From positions 6,717,519 to 6,781,518 of the forward strand of contig NZ_KB911581.1 of assembly GCF_000383595.1 (NCBI RefSeq): a DNA stretch of 64,000 nucleotides. The letters run 5' to 3'. Shown here in pieces: positions 42,935 to 51,917 of this stretch. Positions within the stretch are counted from its first letter, which is position 1. The number at the start of each line of letters is the position of its first letter. The translations under genes were made by a program, and so were the position numbers. Source of the DNA: Streptomyces bottropensis ATCC 25435. Lineage in GTDB: Bacteria > Actinomycetota > Actinomycetes > Streptomycetales > Streptomycetaceae. The notes below the pieces were generated by a model. That model was not told the DNA's origin. It worked only from the letters and a program-made list of their open reading frames with translations, and searched no databases.

Positions 42935-44332
42935 GTGCTTGAGTCGGTGCACCAGTCGGCGTTCCCGGCGGACACGGAGGACGTGGACGTCATCGTGGTA
43001 GGAGCCGGTGTGGCCGGCCTCGCCGCAGCCGCACATCTGACCAGGGCGGGGCTGAGGACCACCGTCCTGGAGGCCGCCCCCGCCGTCGGCGGCCGCATGT
43101 CCACCGAGAAGATCGACGGCTTCCGCCTGGACCGGACGACGCGGCTGCTCTCCACGTCGTACCCGGAACTGCGCCGTACGCCCGGCCTGGACCGGCTCCC
43201 CCTGCGTGCGTTCGCCCCCGGCATCCTGCTGCACGCCGACGGCCGTCATCAGCGCGCCGGCGCCGCCCCGGTCCTGCGGAGCGCGAGGGGCGCACTCACG
43301 GCTGCGCGCGCCCTGGCAAGCGCCCCCAGGCTCCCCCGAAACCAGGGGCGTTCCCCGGCCCGTTCCTCGGGCACGCGGCCCGGTCGGCTGGGCGCTCCCG
43401 CCGACCAGTCCCGGCTGGCCATGGCCCTGGCCCGGCTCGCCGCGACCGCGCCCGAGCGGCTCCTCACCCGGGTGGAGGTACCGGCCGCCCAGGCACTGAC
43501 GGCCCGGGGTTTCCCGCCCCGGACGATCGACGGCTTCGTACGCCCCCTGCTGGCCGCCCTGCTCGCCGACCCGGCGCTGGAGACCTCCAGCCGCTGTGCC
43601 GACCTGGCGCTGCACACCTTCGCGACGGGCCGGCTGTGCATCCCGGAGGGCGGCGCCGACACGCTTCCGGAGCTGCTCGCGGCCGCGCTGCCGCCGGGCT
43701 CGGTCCGCACGGGGGTCCAGGTCACCGCGATCAGCACGACCTCGGTGACCACGGCCCACCACGGTGAACTCACCTGCCGTGCCGTGGTGCTGGCCACCGA
43801 CGCCCGGTCCGCCGCCGAACTGCTGCCCGGCCTGCGGGTGCCGAGGTTCCACCCGGTGACGGTTCTGCACCACGCCACCGACGAGCCCCCGTTGACCGAA
43901 CCGGCGCTGCTCCTCGACGCCGACCGCAGCGGGCCCGTCTCGCACACGGCGGTCGTCAGCCAGGTCGACCCGAGCCGGGCGCCGGCCGGCCGCGCGCTGA
44001 TCACCTCCACGGTCCTCGGCACTCCTCCGGACCCCGCGCACCTCGACGCCACGGTCCGCGCCCAACTGGCCCGCCTCTACCGGACGTCCACGACCCGCTG
44101 GGAGCTCCTCGCCGCGCACCACGTCCCCGAGGCGGTCCCCGCGATGCCCGCCCCGCACGACCTGCGCCGTCCGGTGCGCCTCCTGGCGGGCCTCTACGTC
44201 TGCGGCGACCACCGCGACACCAGCACCGTCCAGGGCGCCCTGCACTCCGCCCGACGGGCCGCACACGCCGTCCTGACCGACCTGGACATCCGCCCGTTGC
44301 TCTCCGCGGAGCCGCTGGAGACGGCCGCGTGA
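42935..44332 (+). CDS. FAD-dependent oxidoreductase, amine oxidase/CrtI-like
   Basis: This 465-residue flavoprotein has the dinucleotide-binding motif VIVVGAGVAGLAAAAHL (about 18-34), VLEAAPAVGGRM after it, and a C-terminal GLYVCGDHRDTSTVQGALHSARRAA that completes the FAD site. These are features of flavin amine oxidases and phytoene desaturase-like enzymes. I chose the GTG at 42935 because GGGAGGGG lies 4-11 bases upstream; an earlier ATG at 42860 lacks one. The substrate is unknown, and a perfect terminator follows. Confidence 0.88.
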   Translation: MLESVHQSAFPADTEDVDVIVVGAGVAGLAAAAHLTRAGLRTTVLEAAPAVGGRMSTEKIDGFRLDRTTRLLSTSYPELRRTPGLDRLPLRAFAPGILLHADGRHQRAGAAPVLRSARGALTAARALASAPRLPRNQGRSPARSSGTRPGRLGAPADQSRLAMALARLAATAPERLLTRVEVPAAQALTARGFPPRTIDGFVRPLLAALLADPALETSSRCADLALHTFATGRLCIPEGGADTLPELLAAALPPGSVRTGVQVTAISTTSVTTAHHGELTCRAVVLATDARSAAELLPGLRVPRFHPVTVLHHATDEPPLTEPALLLDADRSGPVSHTAVVSQVDPSRAPAGRALITSTVLGTPPDPAHLDATVRAQLARLYRTSTTRWELLAAHHVPEAVPAMPAPHDLRRPVRLLAGLYVCGDHRDTSTVQGALHSARRAAHAVLTDLDIRPLLSAEPLETAA

Positions 44333-44347
44333 GGCTCCCCGGGAGAC

Positions 44348-44388
44348 GTCTCAGGGGCGCCCGGCGCCGTGCCGGGCGCCCCTGAGAC
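44348..44388. terminator. Strong hairpin terminator between convergent genes
   Basis: A perfect 18-bp stem (GTCTCAGGGGCGCCCGGC and its complement) with a 5-base loop lies 15 bases after the oxidoreductase stop and faces the NsdA-like gene. Confidence 0.9.
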
Positions 44389-44431
44389 GGGTACTACGGG
44401 TACTACGGGTACTACGGGTCCTACGGGTCCT
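44387..44431. repeat. 9-bp tandem repeat, five copies
   Basis: Three copies of ACGGGTACT are followed by two of ACGGGTCCT, directly after the terminator stem and 14 bases from the end of the NsdA-like gene. The pattern suggests replication slippage and should vary between strains. Confidence 0.9.
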
Positions 44432-44445
44432 ACGGGGTCGCGCGC

Positions 44446-45885
44446 CTACCCCAGCGCCGCCACCTTGTCCCGGTACCCCCGCACCGGGGCCGCGTCGCGG
44501 TAGGGCTCCAGGCGGCGTTCGAAGTCGCGGACGTACTCCACGGCCCGTACGGACCGCATCTCGGAGGCCTGCCCGGCGGCCTCCGCGCCCAACTGGCAGG
44601 CCTGGTCGAGCTCTCCGAGGCCCAGGCGGGCGGAGGCGAGGACGACGCGGCAGAAGAGGCGGCTGCGGGCGTAGGCCGGTGCCCGCAGCTGCAGGGAGCG
44701 CTCGGCGTGCTGGGCGGCTGCCCGGTACTGCTGGAGGTCACGGTGGCTGTGCCCGAACTCGTCGGCGAGCTGGGCCTCGTCGAAGAACCGCGCCCAGTAC
44801 GGGACCTCGTCCCCGGGGCGGGCCGTCTCCAGGGCGCGTTCGGCCCGGACCAGCGCGGCGGTGGAGGCCCGCACCTCGCCGAGCACCGCGTGCCCCCGCG
44901 CCTCGACGGAGTGCAGCAGCGACTGCACCACCGGCGGCACGGCCGACCCGACGCCCTGCTGGGCGACGCGGGCGAGCTGCACGGCCTCGCGCCCATGCCC
45001 CAGATAGACCGCCTGACGGCTCATCGTGACGAGCACGTACGCCCCGTACGCCCGGTCCCCCGCCGCCTGCGCCAGCCTCAGCGCCTGCACGAAGTACCGC
45101 TGCGCGAGTCCGTGGGCGCCGATGTCGTACGAGGTCCAGCCTGCCAGCCGGGTCAGGTCGGCGGCGGCCGCGAAGAGCCGCCGGCCGACCTGCTCGCCGT
45201 AGGCGCCGCGCAGCATCGGCTCGGCCTCGTGCTCCAGGTAGCGCACGAGGGCCTGGCGGGCGTGACCGCCGCCGTACGCGTCGTCGAGGGCGCGGAACAG
45301 CTCCCCCACCGAGCGGAGGGCGGCGATGTCCCCGCCGGTGACCTTCTGGCCGGGGCCGCGCTCGGTCTGACTGCGCTGCCGGGGCACGACCGGACGGCCC
45401 TGCGGGGGGACCCGGGTCGCGCCCGGGTCACCCCGGCCCACCCGGTCGTCGGCGCGGCCGATCAGCCAGTCCCGGCTGGGGACGACCAGCCCGGCGGGCG
45501 TGAACGCGATCTTGCGGAGTTCGGCGTGGCTGCCGGAGTCCTTGCGCCACAGGCCGCCGACGATGTCGATGGCCTCCTCGGGGGTCGCGGCGAACTCCAG
45601 GCCCGCGTAGACGGGGGCGCAGGCGTCCAGGCCGAGGTCCTGGGCGGTGAGCCGGCGGCCGAGGCGGCGGGTGAACACCTCGGCGATGAGTGCGGGTGTC
45701 GTCCCCCGGGGCTGCTGACCACGCAGCCAGCGGGTGACCGACGTCTTGTCGTATCTGAGGTCGAGGCCGTGTTCGAGACCGAGCTGGTCCACACGGCGCG
45801 CTAGTCCCGCGTTCGAGAACCCCGCTTCTGCGATGAGGGCGGCGAGCTGGCGGTTGGGGGTGCGCTGCGCGGGTCGTTCCGTCAT
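44446..45885 (-). CDS. NsdA-like regulator with helix-turn-helix and TPR-like repeats
   Basis: This 479-residue protein has an N-terminal helix-turn-helix region (about 8-60, LAALIAEAGFSNAGLARRVD and TSVTRWLRGQQPRG). A long helical, TPR-like part follows (about 200-470, for example GLAQRYFVQALRLAQAAGDRAYGAYVLVTMSRQAVYLGHG). This is the layout of the Streptomyces NsdA/NsdB family, negative regulators of differentiation. Whether this paralogue has that role is inference. The ATG at 45885 gives MTERPAQRTPNRQLAALI, the usual family start. Confidence 0.85.
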   Translation of the reverse strand: MTERPAQRTPNRQLAALIAEAGFSNAGLARRVDQLGLEHGLDLRYDKTSVTRWLRGQQPRGTTPALIAEVFTRRLGRRLTAQDLGLDACAPVYAGLEFAATPEEAIDIVGGLWRKDSGSHAELRKIAFTPAGLVVPSRDWLIGRADDRVGRGDPGATRVPPQGRPVVPRQRSQTERGPGQKVTGGDIAALRSVGELFRALDDAYGGGHARQALVRYLEHEAEPMLRGAYGEQVGRRLFAAAADLTRLAGWTSYDIGAHGLAQRYFVQALRLAQAAGDRAYGAYVLVTMSRQAVYLGHGREAVQLARVAQQGVGSAVPPVVQSLLHSVEARGHAVLGEVRASTAALVRAERALETARPGDEVPYWARFFDEAQLADEFGHSHRDLQQYRAAAQHAERSLQLRAPAYARSRLFCRVVLASARLGLGELDQACQLGAEAAGQASEMRSVRAVEYVRDFERRLEPYRDAAPVRGYRDKVAALG

Positions 45886-46288
45886 CTGCGGTGCGGTCTC
45901 CTGCCTTCCGGGTGTCGGCGGGGTTTCCCGGATTGCCTGGTGAGAAGCCTTTTGCGGCCTTGTGAACGGCGCGAATGTAGCGGAGAGTAAGCGTCCGATC
46001 GCACACTTCCGCAACCATTCATCCGATCGTGTGAGGATTTACCGCACGGCTGACGTGGTCGGCCTCCGTCACGCGCCGGCTGGGCATCTCGTACGCCCGG
46101 CGGCCGGGGCGTACGACGAGCGTCGGGCTCCGCTTCCGCGCCCTGTACGACGATCTCCGGCGCCGGCGCCCCGGACCGCTCGAACACCGCCCGGCCGCGC
46201 GGTCGTACAGTGGCTTGGGCGCGTCACGCGCCTGACAGGGCTATCGCGGTCCCGCCGCCCGGTGGTACCGCCGAGGGAGGCGCTTGCC
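45886..46288. other. Divergent promoter region between the NsdA-like gene and lipB
   Basis: No gene is seen in these 403 bases. Two TCCGATCG octamers (45994-46001 and 46022-46029) lie 28 bp apart, followed by CACAC and GTGTG respectively, which gives partial dyad symmetry. They may be regulator sites for either gene. Confidence 0.45.
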
Positions 46289-47080
46289 GTGAGTGGATTG
46301 CGGTTCGTCCGCATGGGGTTCGGCGCGGAGGCCGTCGAGTACCAGGAGGCGTGGGACGAGCAGCGCCGGGTGCACGCGGCGCGCTTCGCCGACGAGGTCC
46401 CCGACACCGTGCTGCTCCTGGAGCACCCGCCGGTCTACACGGCCGGCCGGCGCACGGCCGACAACGAGCGTCCCCTCGACGGCACCCCCGTCATCGACGT
46501 CGACCGCGGCGGCAAGATCACCTGGCACGGTCCGGGGCAGCTGGTGGGCTACCCGATCCAGAAGCTTCCCCGGCCGGTGGACGTGGTGGCCCACGTACGG
46601 CGCCTGGAGGATGCCCTGATCCGTACGTGCGCGGAGTTCGGGGTGGAGACCACGCGGGTCGAGGGCCGCAGCGGGGTGTGGGTGCTCGGCGATCCGGTCG
46701 AGCAGCGGCTCGGCGGGCTCTCGCTGGACCTCGACCCCCGGATGACCGACGACGAGTTCGATCCGCGGATGAACGGGCCGGAGTACGCGCCCTCCAACGC
46801 CGGGCAGCGGCGCGAGGACCGCAAGATCGCGGCGATCGGGATCCGGGTGGCGAAGGGGGTCACGATGCATGGCTTCGCGCTCAACGTGAACCCCGACAAC
46901 AAGTGGTTCGACCGGATCATCCCGTGCGGGATCCGTGACGCGGGGGTCGCCTCCCTCGCGGGGGAACTGGGCCGGGACATCGGCATCGCGGAGGTCCTTC
47001 CCGTGGTCGAGCGGCATCTGCGGGACGTGCTGGAGAACGCGGAGTTGCAGCCGCGGGTGGTTCTGCGCACAGCGGTGTAG
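46289..47080 (+). CDS. lipB: Octanoyltransferase
   Basis: This 263-residue enzyme moves octanoyl groups from acyl carrier protein to lipoyl domains. The catalytic pair is K179 (DRKIAAIGIRVAKG) and C213 (IIPCGIRDAGV); TWHGPGQLVGYP is also diagnostic. Residues about 137-177 form an insertion (DPRMTDDEFDPRMNGPEYAPSN) relative to shorter bacterial enzymes. I chose the GTG at 46289 because GAGGGAGG precedes it. lipA follows 168 bases later. Confidence 0.95.
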   Translation: MSGLRFVRMGFGAEAVEYQEAWDEQRRVHAARFADEVPDTVLLLEHPPVYTAGRRTADNERPLDGTPVIDVDRGGKITWHGPGQLVGYPIQKLPRPVDVVAHVRRLEDALIRTCAEFGVETTRVEGRSGVWVLGDPVEQRLGGLSLDLDPRMTDDEFDPRMNGPEYAPSNAGQRREDRKIAAIGIRVAKGVTMHGFALNVNPDNKWFDRIIPCGIRDAGVASLAGELGRDIGIAEVLPVVERHLRDVLENAELQPRVVLRTAV

Positions 47081-47248
47081 CGGCCGGGGTTCGCGGGCGA
47101 GCGCGGGCCCGCACCCGCAAGACGCACCCCCTCGCGGGGCCGGCGCGGGGAATGGCACCGCGAAGGTGAAGGTTGCCCACCCCGGAGAGCGAGAACCGTA
47201 CGGGCGTACCCTGGGGGACGCCGAAGAATCGAAGCACAGGGAGCCGAT

Positions 47249-48214
47249 GTGTCCGCAGTCGCACCCGACGGACGCAAGATGCTGCGCCTGGAGGTCCGGA
47301 ACAGCCAGACCCCCATCGAGCGCAAGCCCGAGTGGATCAAGACCCGGGCGAAAATGGGCCCCGAGTACACGAAGATGCAGAGCCTCGTGAAGAGCGAGGG
47401 CCTGCACACGGTCTGCCAGGAGGCGGGCTGCCCCAACATCTACGAGTGCTGGGAGGACCGCGAGGCCACGTTCCTCATCGGCGGCGACCAGTGCACCCGC
47501 CGCTGCGACTTCTGCCAGATCGACACCGGCAAGCCCGAGGCGCTGGACCGCGACGAGCCCCGCCGTGTCGGCGAGTCCGTGGTCACCATGGACCTGAACT
47601 ACGCCACCATCACCGGCGTCGCCCGCGACGACCTGGAGGACGGCGGCGCCTGGCTGTACGCCGAGACGGTCCGCCAGATCCACCGGCAGACCGCCGAGCG
47701 TGAGACCGGCCACACCAAGGTCGAGCTGCTCGCCCCCGACTTCAACGCCGTGCCGGAGCTGCTCCAGCAGGTCTTCGAGTCCCGCCCCGAGGTCTTCGCG
47801 CACAACGTCGAGACGGTCCCGAGGATCTTCAAGCGCATCCGCCCCGGTTTCCGCTACGAGCGCTCCCTGAAGGTCATCACCGAGGCCCGCGACTACGGTC
47901 TGGTCACGAAGTCGAACCTGATCCTCGGCATGGGCGAGACCCGCGAAGAGGTCAGCGAGGCGCTGAAGCAGCTGCACGACGCCGGCTGCGAGCTGGTGAC
48001 CATCACCCAGTACCTGCGGCCGAGCGTCCGCCACCACCCCGTGGAGCGCTGGGTCAAGCCGCAGGAGTTCGTCGAGCTGAAGCAGGAGGCCGACGAGATC
48101 GGCTTCTCCGGCGTGATGTCCGGCCCGCTGGTCCGCTCCTCGTACCGCGCCGGCCGCCTGTACCAGATGGCCGTCGAGAAGCGGGGCTCGTACATCGCCT
48201 CGCAGGCCGTCTGA
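47249..48214 (+). CDS. lipA: Lipoyl synthase, radical SAM
   Basis: This 321-residue enzyme inserts two sulfurs into protein-bound octanoyl groups. Both clusters are accounted for: the auxiliary cluster cysteines C56, C61 and C67, and the radical SAM triad C82, C86 and C89 (CTRRCDFC). The GTG at 47249 follows AGGGAG. Its products are the lipoyl domains of the E2 at 30-32 kb, and it depends on Fe-S assembly. Confidence 0.96.
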   Translation: MSAVAPDGRKMLRLEVRNSQTPIERKPEWIKTRAKMGPEYTKMQSLVKSEGLHTVCQEAGCPNIYECWEDREATFLIGGDQCTRRCDFCQIDTGKPEALDRDEPRRVGESVVTMDLNYATITGVARDDLEDGGAWLYAETVRQIHRQTAERETGHTKVELLAPDFNAVPELLQQVFESRPEVFAHNVETVPRIFKRIRPGFRYERSLKVITEARDYGLVTKSNLILGMGETREEVSEALKQLHDAGCELVTITQYLRPSVRHHPVERWVKPQEFVELKQEADEIGFSGVMSGPLVRSSYRAGRLYQMAVEKRGSYIASQAV

Positions 48215-48507
48215 CCCCTCCACCAGCCCCTCCGCCGACCACTCCGCCAAATGGCACGCAGTGCCATCAGGTCGTGTGAATCCCAGCACAAGAGGCTACT
48301 CGCCAGTAATGGCCGATTGACCGCGGTCCTGACCGTCCTCGCAGATGAGGGCCCTGTCAGGGCCGCGTCGAGGTTTGAGGGCCCCCCATCAAGGCTTCAC
48401 CCTCGTTTGACCGGTCGGTCATGCCCTGGTAACACCAATGAGTGACCCTGGTTTCACACCCGGTACAGGGCCCTAGCCAGAGCAGCCATCCCGAGGGGGG
48501 ACCTCCC

Positions 48508-48711
48508 ATGCAGGCAGCACCCGTCCGCGCCACACCGATCCCGTCGTTCACCGATGCACTGCGTGCCGTCGAGTCGCTTCTGCTGAGCAGCGGCCAGCGC
48601 ACCGCCCGTCGCAACGCCTGGACCTCCGTGCTGGAGGACCGCCGCCGCGCCAAGGACCGTGTCGAGGCCGAGCGCGTCCTGGAGGCGGCCGTCTCCTCGC
48701 GCACCTCGTAG
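48508..48711 (+). CDS. Small conserved hypothetical protein
   Basis: This 67-residue protein begins MQAAPVRATPIPSFTDALRAVESLLLSSGQR and is Arg-rich in the second half, with a predicted long helix (LEDRRRAKDRVEAERVLEAA). GAGGGGGG lies 7 bases before the ATG at 48508. The upstream 293 bases hold no other gene. From memory an equivalent small gene lies between lipA and the DUF4191 gene in S. coelicolor. Function is unknown. Confidence 0.75.
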   Translation: MQAAPVRATPIPSFTDALRAVESLLLSSGQRTARRNAWTSVLEDRRRAKDRVEAERVLEAAVSSRTS

Positions 48712-48873
48712 TCGGATCCCTCCGCACGACCCCGCTCGTCGCACGACCCCGTCCGCAGCACGACCGCCGGCACCGCCGCCGCCCGGCGCCGCTTCCCCGG
48801 CGCAGCCGCCGGATCCCGGTCCCCACCGGCACCGCCGTCGTCCTCGCTTCCCCGGACACGTAGACTTCGTGCC

Positions 48874-49575
48874 ATGGCGAGGAAGGAACCCGCAGCGGAC
48901 GCTGCGAACCCCGGGCGACTCAAGCAGATCGCTCTCACGTACAAGATGACCCGCAGGGCCGACAAGAAGATCGGTCTTGTACTCGCGGCTGTCGGAATCA
49001 TCACCTTCGGTGTCTTCCTCGCGATCGGTTTCTTGATCGGTCACCCCATCTATCTCGGCATTCTGGGCCTCCTGCTCGCTTTCCTCGCGACGGCGATCGT
49101 CTTCGGACGGCGGGCCGAGCGCGCGGCGTTCGGGCAGATGGAGGGCCAGCCCGGCGCGGCGGCCGCGGTGCTCGACAACGTGGGCCGTGGCTGGACCACG
49201 ACCCCCGCGGTGGCGATGAACCGCAGCCAGGACGTGGTGCACCGGGCCGTGGGCAAGGCCGGCATCGTCCTGATCGCCGAGGGCAACCCGAACCGGGTCA
49301 AGAGCCTGCTGGCCGCCGAGAAGCGGAAGATGGCCCGCATCGTGGCGGACGTCCCGGTGCACGACCTGGTCGTGGGCACCGGCGAGGGCCAGACCGAGCT
49401 GAAGAAGCTCCGCACGACCATGCTCAAGCTGCCGCGCGTGCTCTCCGGCCCCCAGGTGACCGCCACCAACGACCGGCTGCGCGCGATGGGCGACCTGATG
49501 AGCAACATGCCGCTCCCCAAGGGTCCGATGCCCAAGGGCATGCGCATGCCGAGGGGCGGCCCGAAGGCCCGCTGA
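48874..49575 (+). CDS. DUF4191 family membrane protein
   Basis: This 233-residue protein has two membrane helices at about 33-75 (IGLVLAAVGIITFGVFLAIGF and YLGILGLLLAFLATAIVFG) and a cytoplasmic C-terminal domain of about 150 residues. The tail is Pro/Gly/Met-rich (MPLPKGPMPKGMRMPRGG). M. tuberculosis Rv2219 has the same form and also lies between lipA and glnA1. Function is unknown; the conserved position suggests a link to envelope or nitrogen metabolism, which is not shown. Confidence 0.9.
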   Translation: MARKEPAADAANPGRLKQIALTYKMTRRADKKIGLVLAAVGIITFGVFLAIGFLIGHPIYLGILGLLLAFLATAIVFGRRAERAAFGQMEGQPGAAAAVLDNVGRGWTTTPAVAMNRSQDVVHRAVGKAGIVLIAEGNPNRVKSLLAAEKRKMARIVADVPVHDLVVGTGEGQTELKKLRTTMLKLPRVLSGPQVTATNDRLRAMGDLMSNMPLPKGPMPKGMRMPRGGPKAR

Positions 49576-49609
49576 CGGGGCCGTACCGACGCGACGAGAC
49601 ACGTACGAC

Positions 49610-49643
49610 GATGGGGCGCCCGGATCACTCCGGGCGCCCCATC
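49610..49643. terminator. Bidirectional hairpin terminator
   Basis: A perfect 15-bp stem (GATGGGGCGCCCGGA and its complement) with a 4-base loop lies between the convergent DUF4191 and RDD genes. Confidence 0.88.
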
Positions 49644-49673
49644 GCCGTACGCCTCGTACGAGCCCTCGTCCCA

Positions 49674-49709
49674 GCGCTAGATCCGCACCTCGCGCTAGAT
49701 CCGCACCTC
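49674..49709. repeat. 18-bp tandem duplication spanning the RDD-gene stop codon
   Basis: GCGCTAGATCCGCACCTC occurs twice without a gap. On the minus strand it contains the last four codons and the TAG stop of the RDD gene, so a second identical in-frame stop lies 18 bases on. Confidence 0.9.
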
Positions 49710-50192
49710 CACCGTGCGCGCCAGCCGGTCGTGCAGGCCGCGGCCGTCGCGGTCCCAGACCAGGGCCGGGATGGCGAGGCAGAGCAGGACCGTACGGACG
49801 AGCGCGCGCCACGGGTTGACGGTGCCGACGTCCTGGGCGACCACACGGAGGCCGAAGAGGCGCTTGCCCGGGGTGAAGCCGACCGTGCCCAGGGTGAGGG
49901 CGTGGAGCAGGAAGAAGATGAGCAGGGCCCAGTTGCTCGTGGCCTGGTCGTAGCCGTCGGTGATCAGGCCGTATGCGATCAAGAGGCACAGGCCCCAGTC
50001 GACGGCGAGGGCGCCGAGACGGCGGCCGGGGCGGGCGATGGAGCCGGGTCCCTCCTCCGGCAGACCGAGCTGTTCTCCCCTGTATCCGAAGTCGACCCCG
50101 GCGTCCTCCGCCGCGCTGCGGGGGCCGGAGAGCCACGATCCGAGTGCTTGCCTCTTGTCCACGCGTCCACCGTACTGCGAGCGTTTTGCCAT
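49695..50192 (-). CDS. RDD family membrane protein
   Basis: This 165-residue protein has the RDD pattern: RPGRRLGALAVDWGLCLLIAYG (first helix with R and D), a second helix FFLLHALTLGTVGFTPGKRLFGLRVV, and a third, ALVRTVLLCLAIPALV, ending DRDGRGLHDRLARTVEV. It matches the Rv2219A position beside glnA1. The ATG at 50192 or the GTG eleven codons on (VDKRQALGSWL) may be the start. The stop codon lies in an 18-bp tandem duplication. Confidence 0.88.
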   Translation of the reverse strand: MAKRSQYGGRVDKRQALGSWLSGPRSAAEDAGVDFGYRGEQLGLPEEGPGSIARPGRRLGALAVDWGLCLLIAYGLITDGYDQATSNWALLIFFLLHALTLGTVGFTPGKRLFGLRVVAQDVGTVNPWRALVRTVLLCLAIPALVWDRDGRGLHDRLARTVEVRI

Positions 50193-50225
50193 ACGGACAG
50201 GTGGGGTGCGGGGCGGGATGTCCGG

Positions 50226-50263
50226 TTAACTTGTGCGAAACAAATGGGTCACGTACGAGAAAT
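50226..50263 (+). promoter_or_regulatory. GlnR box upstream of glnA
   Basis: Four 5-bp sites spaced by exactly 6 bases are seen: TTAAC, GAAAC, GTCAC and GAAAT. This matches the known Streptomyces GlnR pattern gTnAc-n6-GaAAc-n6-GTnAC-n6-GaAAc. It lies 98 bases upstream of the glnA start, so nitrogen-dependent activation is expected. Confidence 0.9.
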
Positions 50264-50360
50264 CACCCGTCCCTAGTGTCGAGAACAGCGTGTGCCACCG
50301 CACTGGCAGCACGAACGAACTACCACCCCGGCAGGTGACGTCGGGAGTAGGAGGAGCTGG

Positions 50361-51770
50361 ATGTTCCAGAACGCCGACGAGGCCAAGAAGTACATCGCGG
50401 ACGAGGACGTCAAGTTCGTCGATGTCCGCTTCTGCGACCTGCCGGGTGTGATGCAGCACTTCACGATCCCGGCCGAGGCCTTCGACCCGGCCGAGGAGCT
50501 CGCGTTCGACGGCTCCTCGATCCGCGGCTTCCAGGCCATCCACGAGTCCGACATGGCGCTCCGCGCCGACCTGTCCACCGCGCGCGTCGACCCCTTCCGC
50601 CGCGACAAGACGGTCAACATCAACTTCTTCATCCACGACCCGATCACGGGCGAGCAGTACTCCCGTGACCCGCGCAACGTGGCGAAGAAGGCCGAGGCGT
50701 ACCTCGCGTCCACCGGCATCGCCGACACCGCGTACTTCGGCCCCGAGGCCGAGTTCTACGTCTTCGACAGCGTGCGCTTCAAGACCTCGGAGAACGAGTC
50801 CTTCTACCACATCGACTCCGAGGCGGGCGCCTGGAACACCGGTGCGCTGGAGGACAACCGCGGTTACAAGGTCCGCTACAAGGGCGGTTACTTCCCGACC
50901 CCGCCGGTCGACCACTTCGCCGACCTGCGTGCCGAGATCTCCCTGGAGCTGGCCAAGTCCGGCCTCCAGGTCGAGCGCCAGCACCACGAGGTGGGCACCG
51001 CCGGCCAGGCCGAGATCAACTACAAGTTCAACACGCTGCTCGCCGCGGCCGACGACCTCCAGCTCTTCAAGTACATCGTGAAGAACGTGGCCTGGCGCAA
51101 CGGCAAGACCGCGACCTTCATGCCGAAGCCGATCTTCGGTGACAACGGCTCGGGCATGCACGTCCACCAGTCGCTGTGGGCGGGCGGCTCGCCGCTCTTC
51201 TACGACGAGGCCGGGTACGCGGGTCTGTCGGACATGGCCCGCTACTACATCGGCGGCATCCTCAAGCACGCCCCGTCGCTGCTGGCCTTCACCAACCCGA
51301 CGGTGAACTCGTACCACCGCCTGGTTCCGGGCTTCGAGGCCCCGGTCAACCTGGTCTACTCGCAGCGCAACCGCTCCGCCGCCATGCGTATCCCGATCAC
51401 GGGTTCGAACCCGAAGGCGAAGCGCGTGGAGTTCCGCGCGCCCGACTCCTCCGGCAACCCGTACCTCGCCTTCTCGGCCCTGCTCCTCGCGGGCCTGGAC
51501 GGCGTCAAGAACAAGATCGAGCCGGCCGAGCCGATCGACAAGGACCTCTACGAGCTGGCGCCCGAGGAGCACGCGGGCGTCCCGCAGGTCCCGACCTCGC
51601 TCCCGGCCGTCCTCGACTCGCTGGAGCGCGACCACGAGTTCCTTCTCCAGGGCGACGTCTTCACGCCGGACCTGATCGAGACGTGGATCGACTACAAGCG
51701 CACCAACGAGATCGCCCCGCTGCAGCTGCGTCCGCACCCGCACGAGTTCGAGCTGTACTTCGACGTGTGA
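50361..51770 (+). CDS. glnA: Glutamine synthetase type I (GSI-beta)
   Basis: This 469-residue enzyme makes glutamine from glutamate and ammonia. It has FDGSSIRGF near the N-terminus and the ATP-binding KPIFGDNGSGMHVHQS. The adenylylation tyrosine falls exactly at Y397 in DKDLYELAPEE, so GlnE control is expected. The ATG at 50361 follows AGGAGG. A four-site GlnR box upstream and a terminator downstream frame a single-gene unit. Confidence 0.98.
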   Translation: MFQNADEAKKYIADEDVKFVDVRFCDLPGVMQHFTIPAEAFDPAEELAFDGSSIRGFQAIHESDMALRADLSTARVDPFRRDKTVNINFFIHDPITGEQYSRDPRNVAKKAEAYLASTGIADTAYFGPEAEFYVFDSVRFKTSENESFYHIDSEAGAWNTGALEDNRGYKVRYKGGYFPTPPVDHFADLRAEISLELAKSGLQVERQHHEVGTAGQAEINYKFNTLLAAADDLQLFKYIVKNVAWRNGKTATFMPKPIFGDNGSGMHVHQSLWAGGSPLFYDEAGYAGLSDMARYYIGGILKHAPSLLAFTNPTVNSYHRLVPGFEAPVNLVYSQRNRSAAMRIPITGSNPKAKRVEFRAPDSSGNPYLAFSALLLAGLDGVKNKIEPAEPIDKDLYELAPEEHAGVPQVPTSLPAVLDSLERDHEFLLQGDVFTPDLIETWIDYKRTNEIAPLQLRPHPHEFELYFDV

Positions 51771-51826
51771 TCGAGCCCGTGAGCCCGCGCCGTAGGCGTG
51801 CGGTTCCGGTCGGCCGCTGAGTCGTG

Positions 51827-51870
51827 CGACGGCGCCCCCGTTCCCGCTTTTCGGGACGGGGGCGCCGTCG
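51827..51870 (+). terminator. glnA terminator hairpin
   Basis: A 19-bp stem with one bulged T (CGACGGCGCCCCCG, TCCCG and complements) and loop CTTTT lies 57 bases after the glnA stop. The right arm is not followed by a long T run. Confidence 0.85.
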
Positions 51871-51917
51871 TATTGTTCTGCCACAACTGTTCGATGAATG
51901 ACGGGGGAGGCACGGGG

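Noticed and set aside
48251..48445. 64-codon frame between lipA and the small 48.5-kb gene
   Set aside because: No ribosome site or coding pattern; the region more likely holds a promoter.
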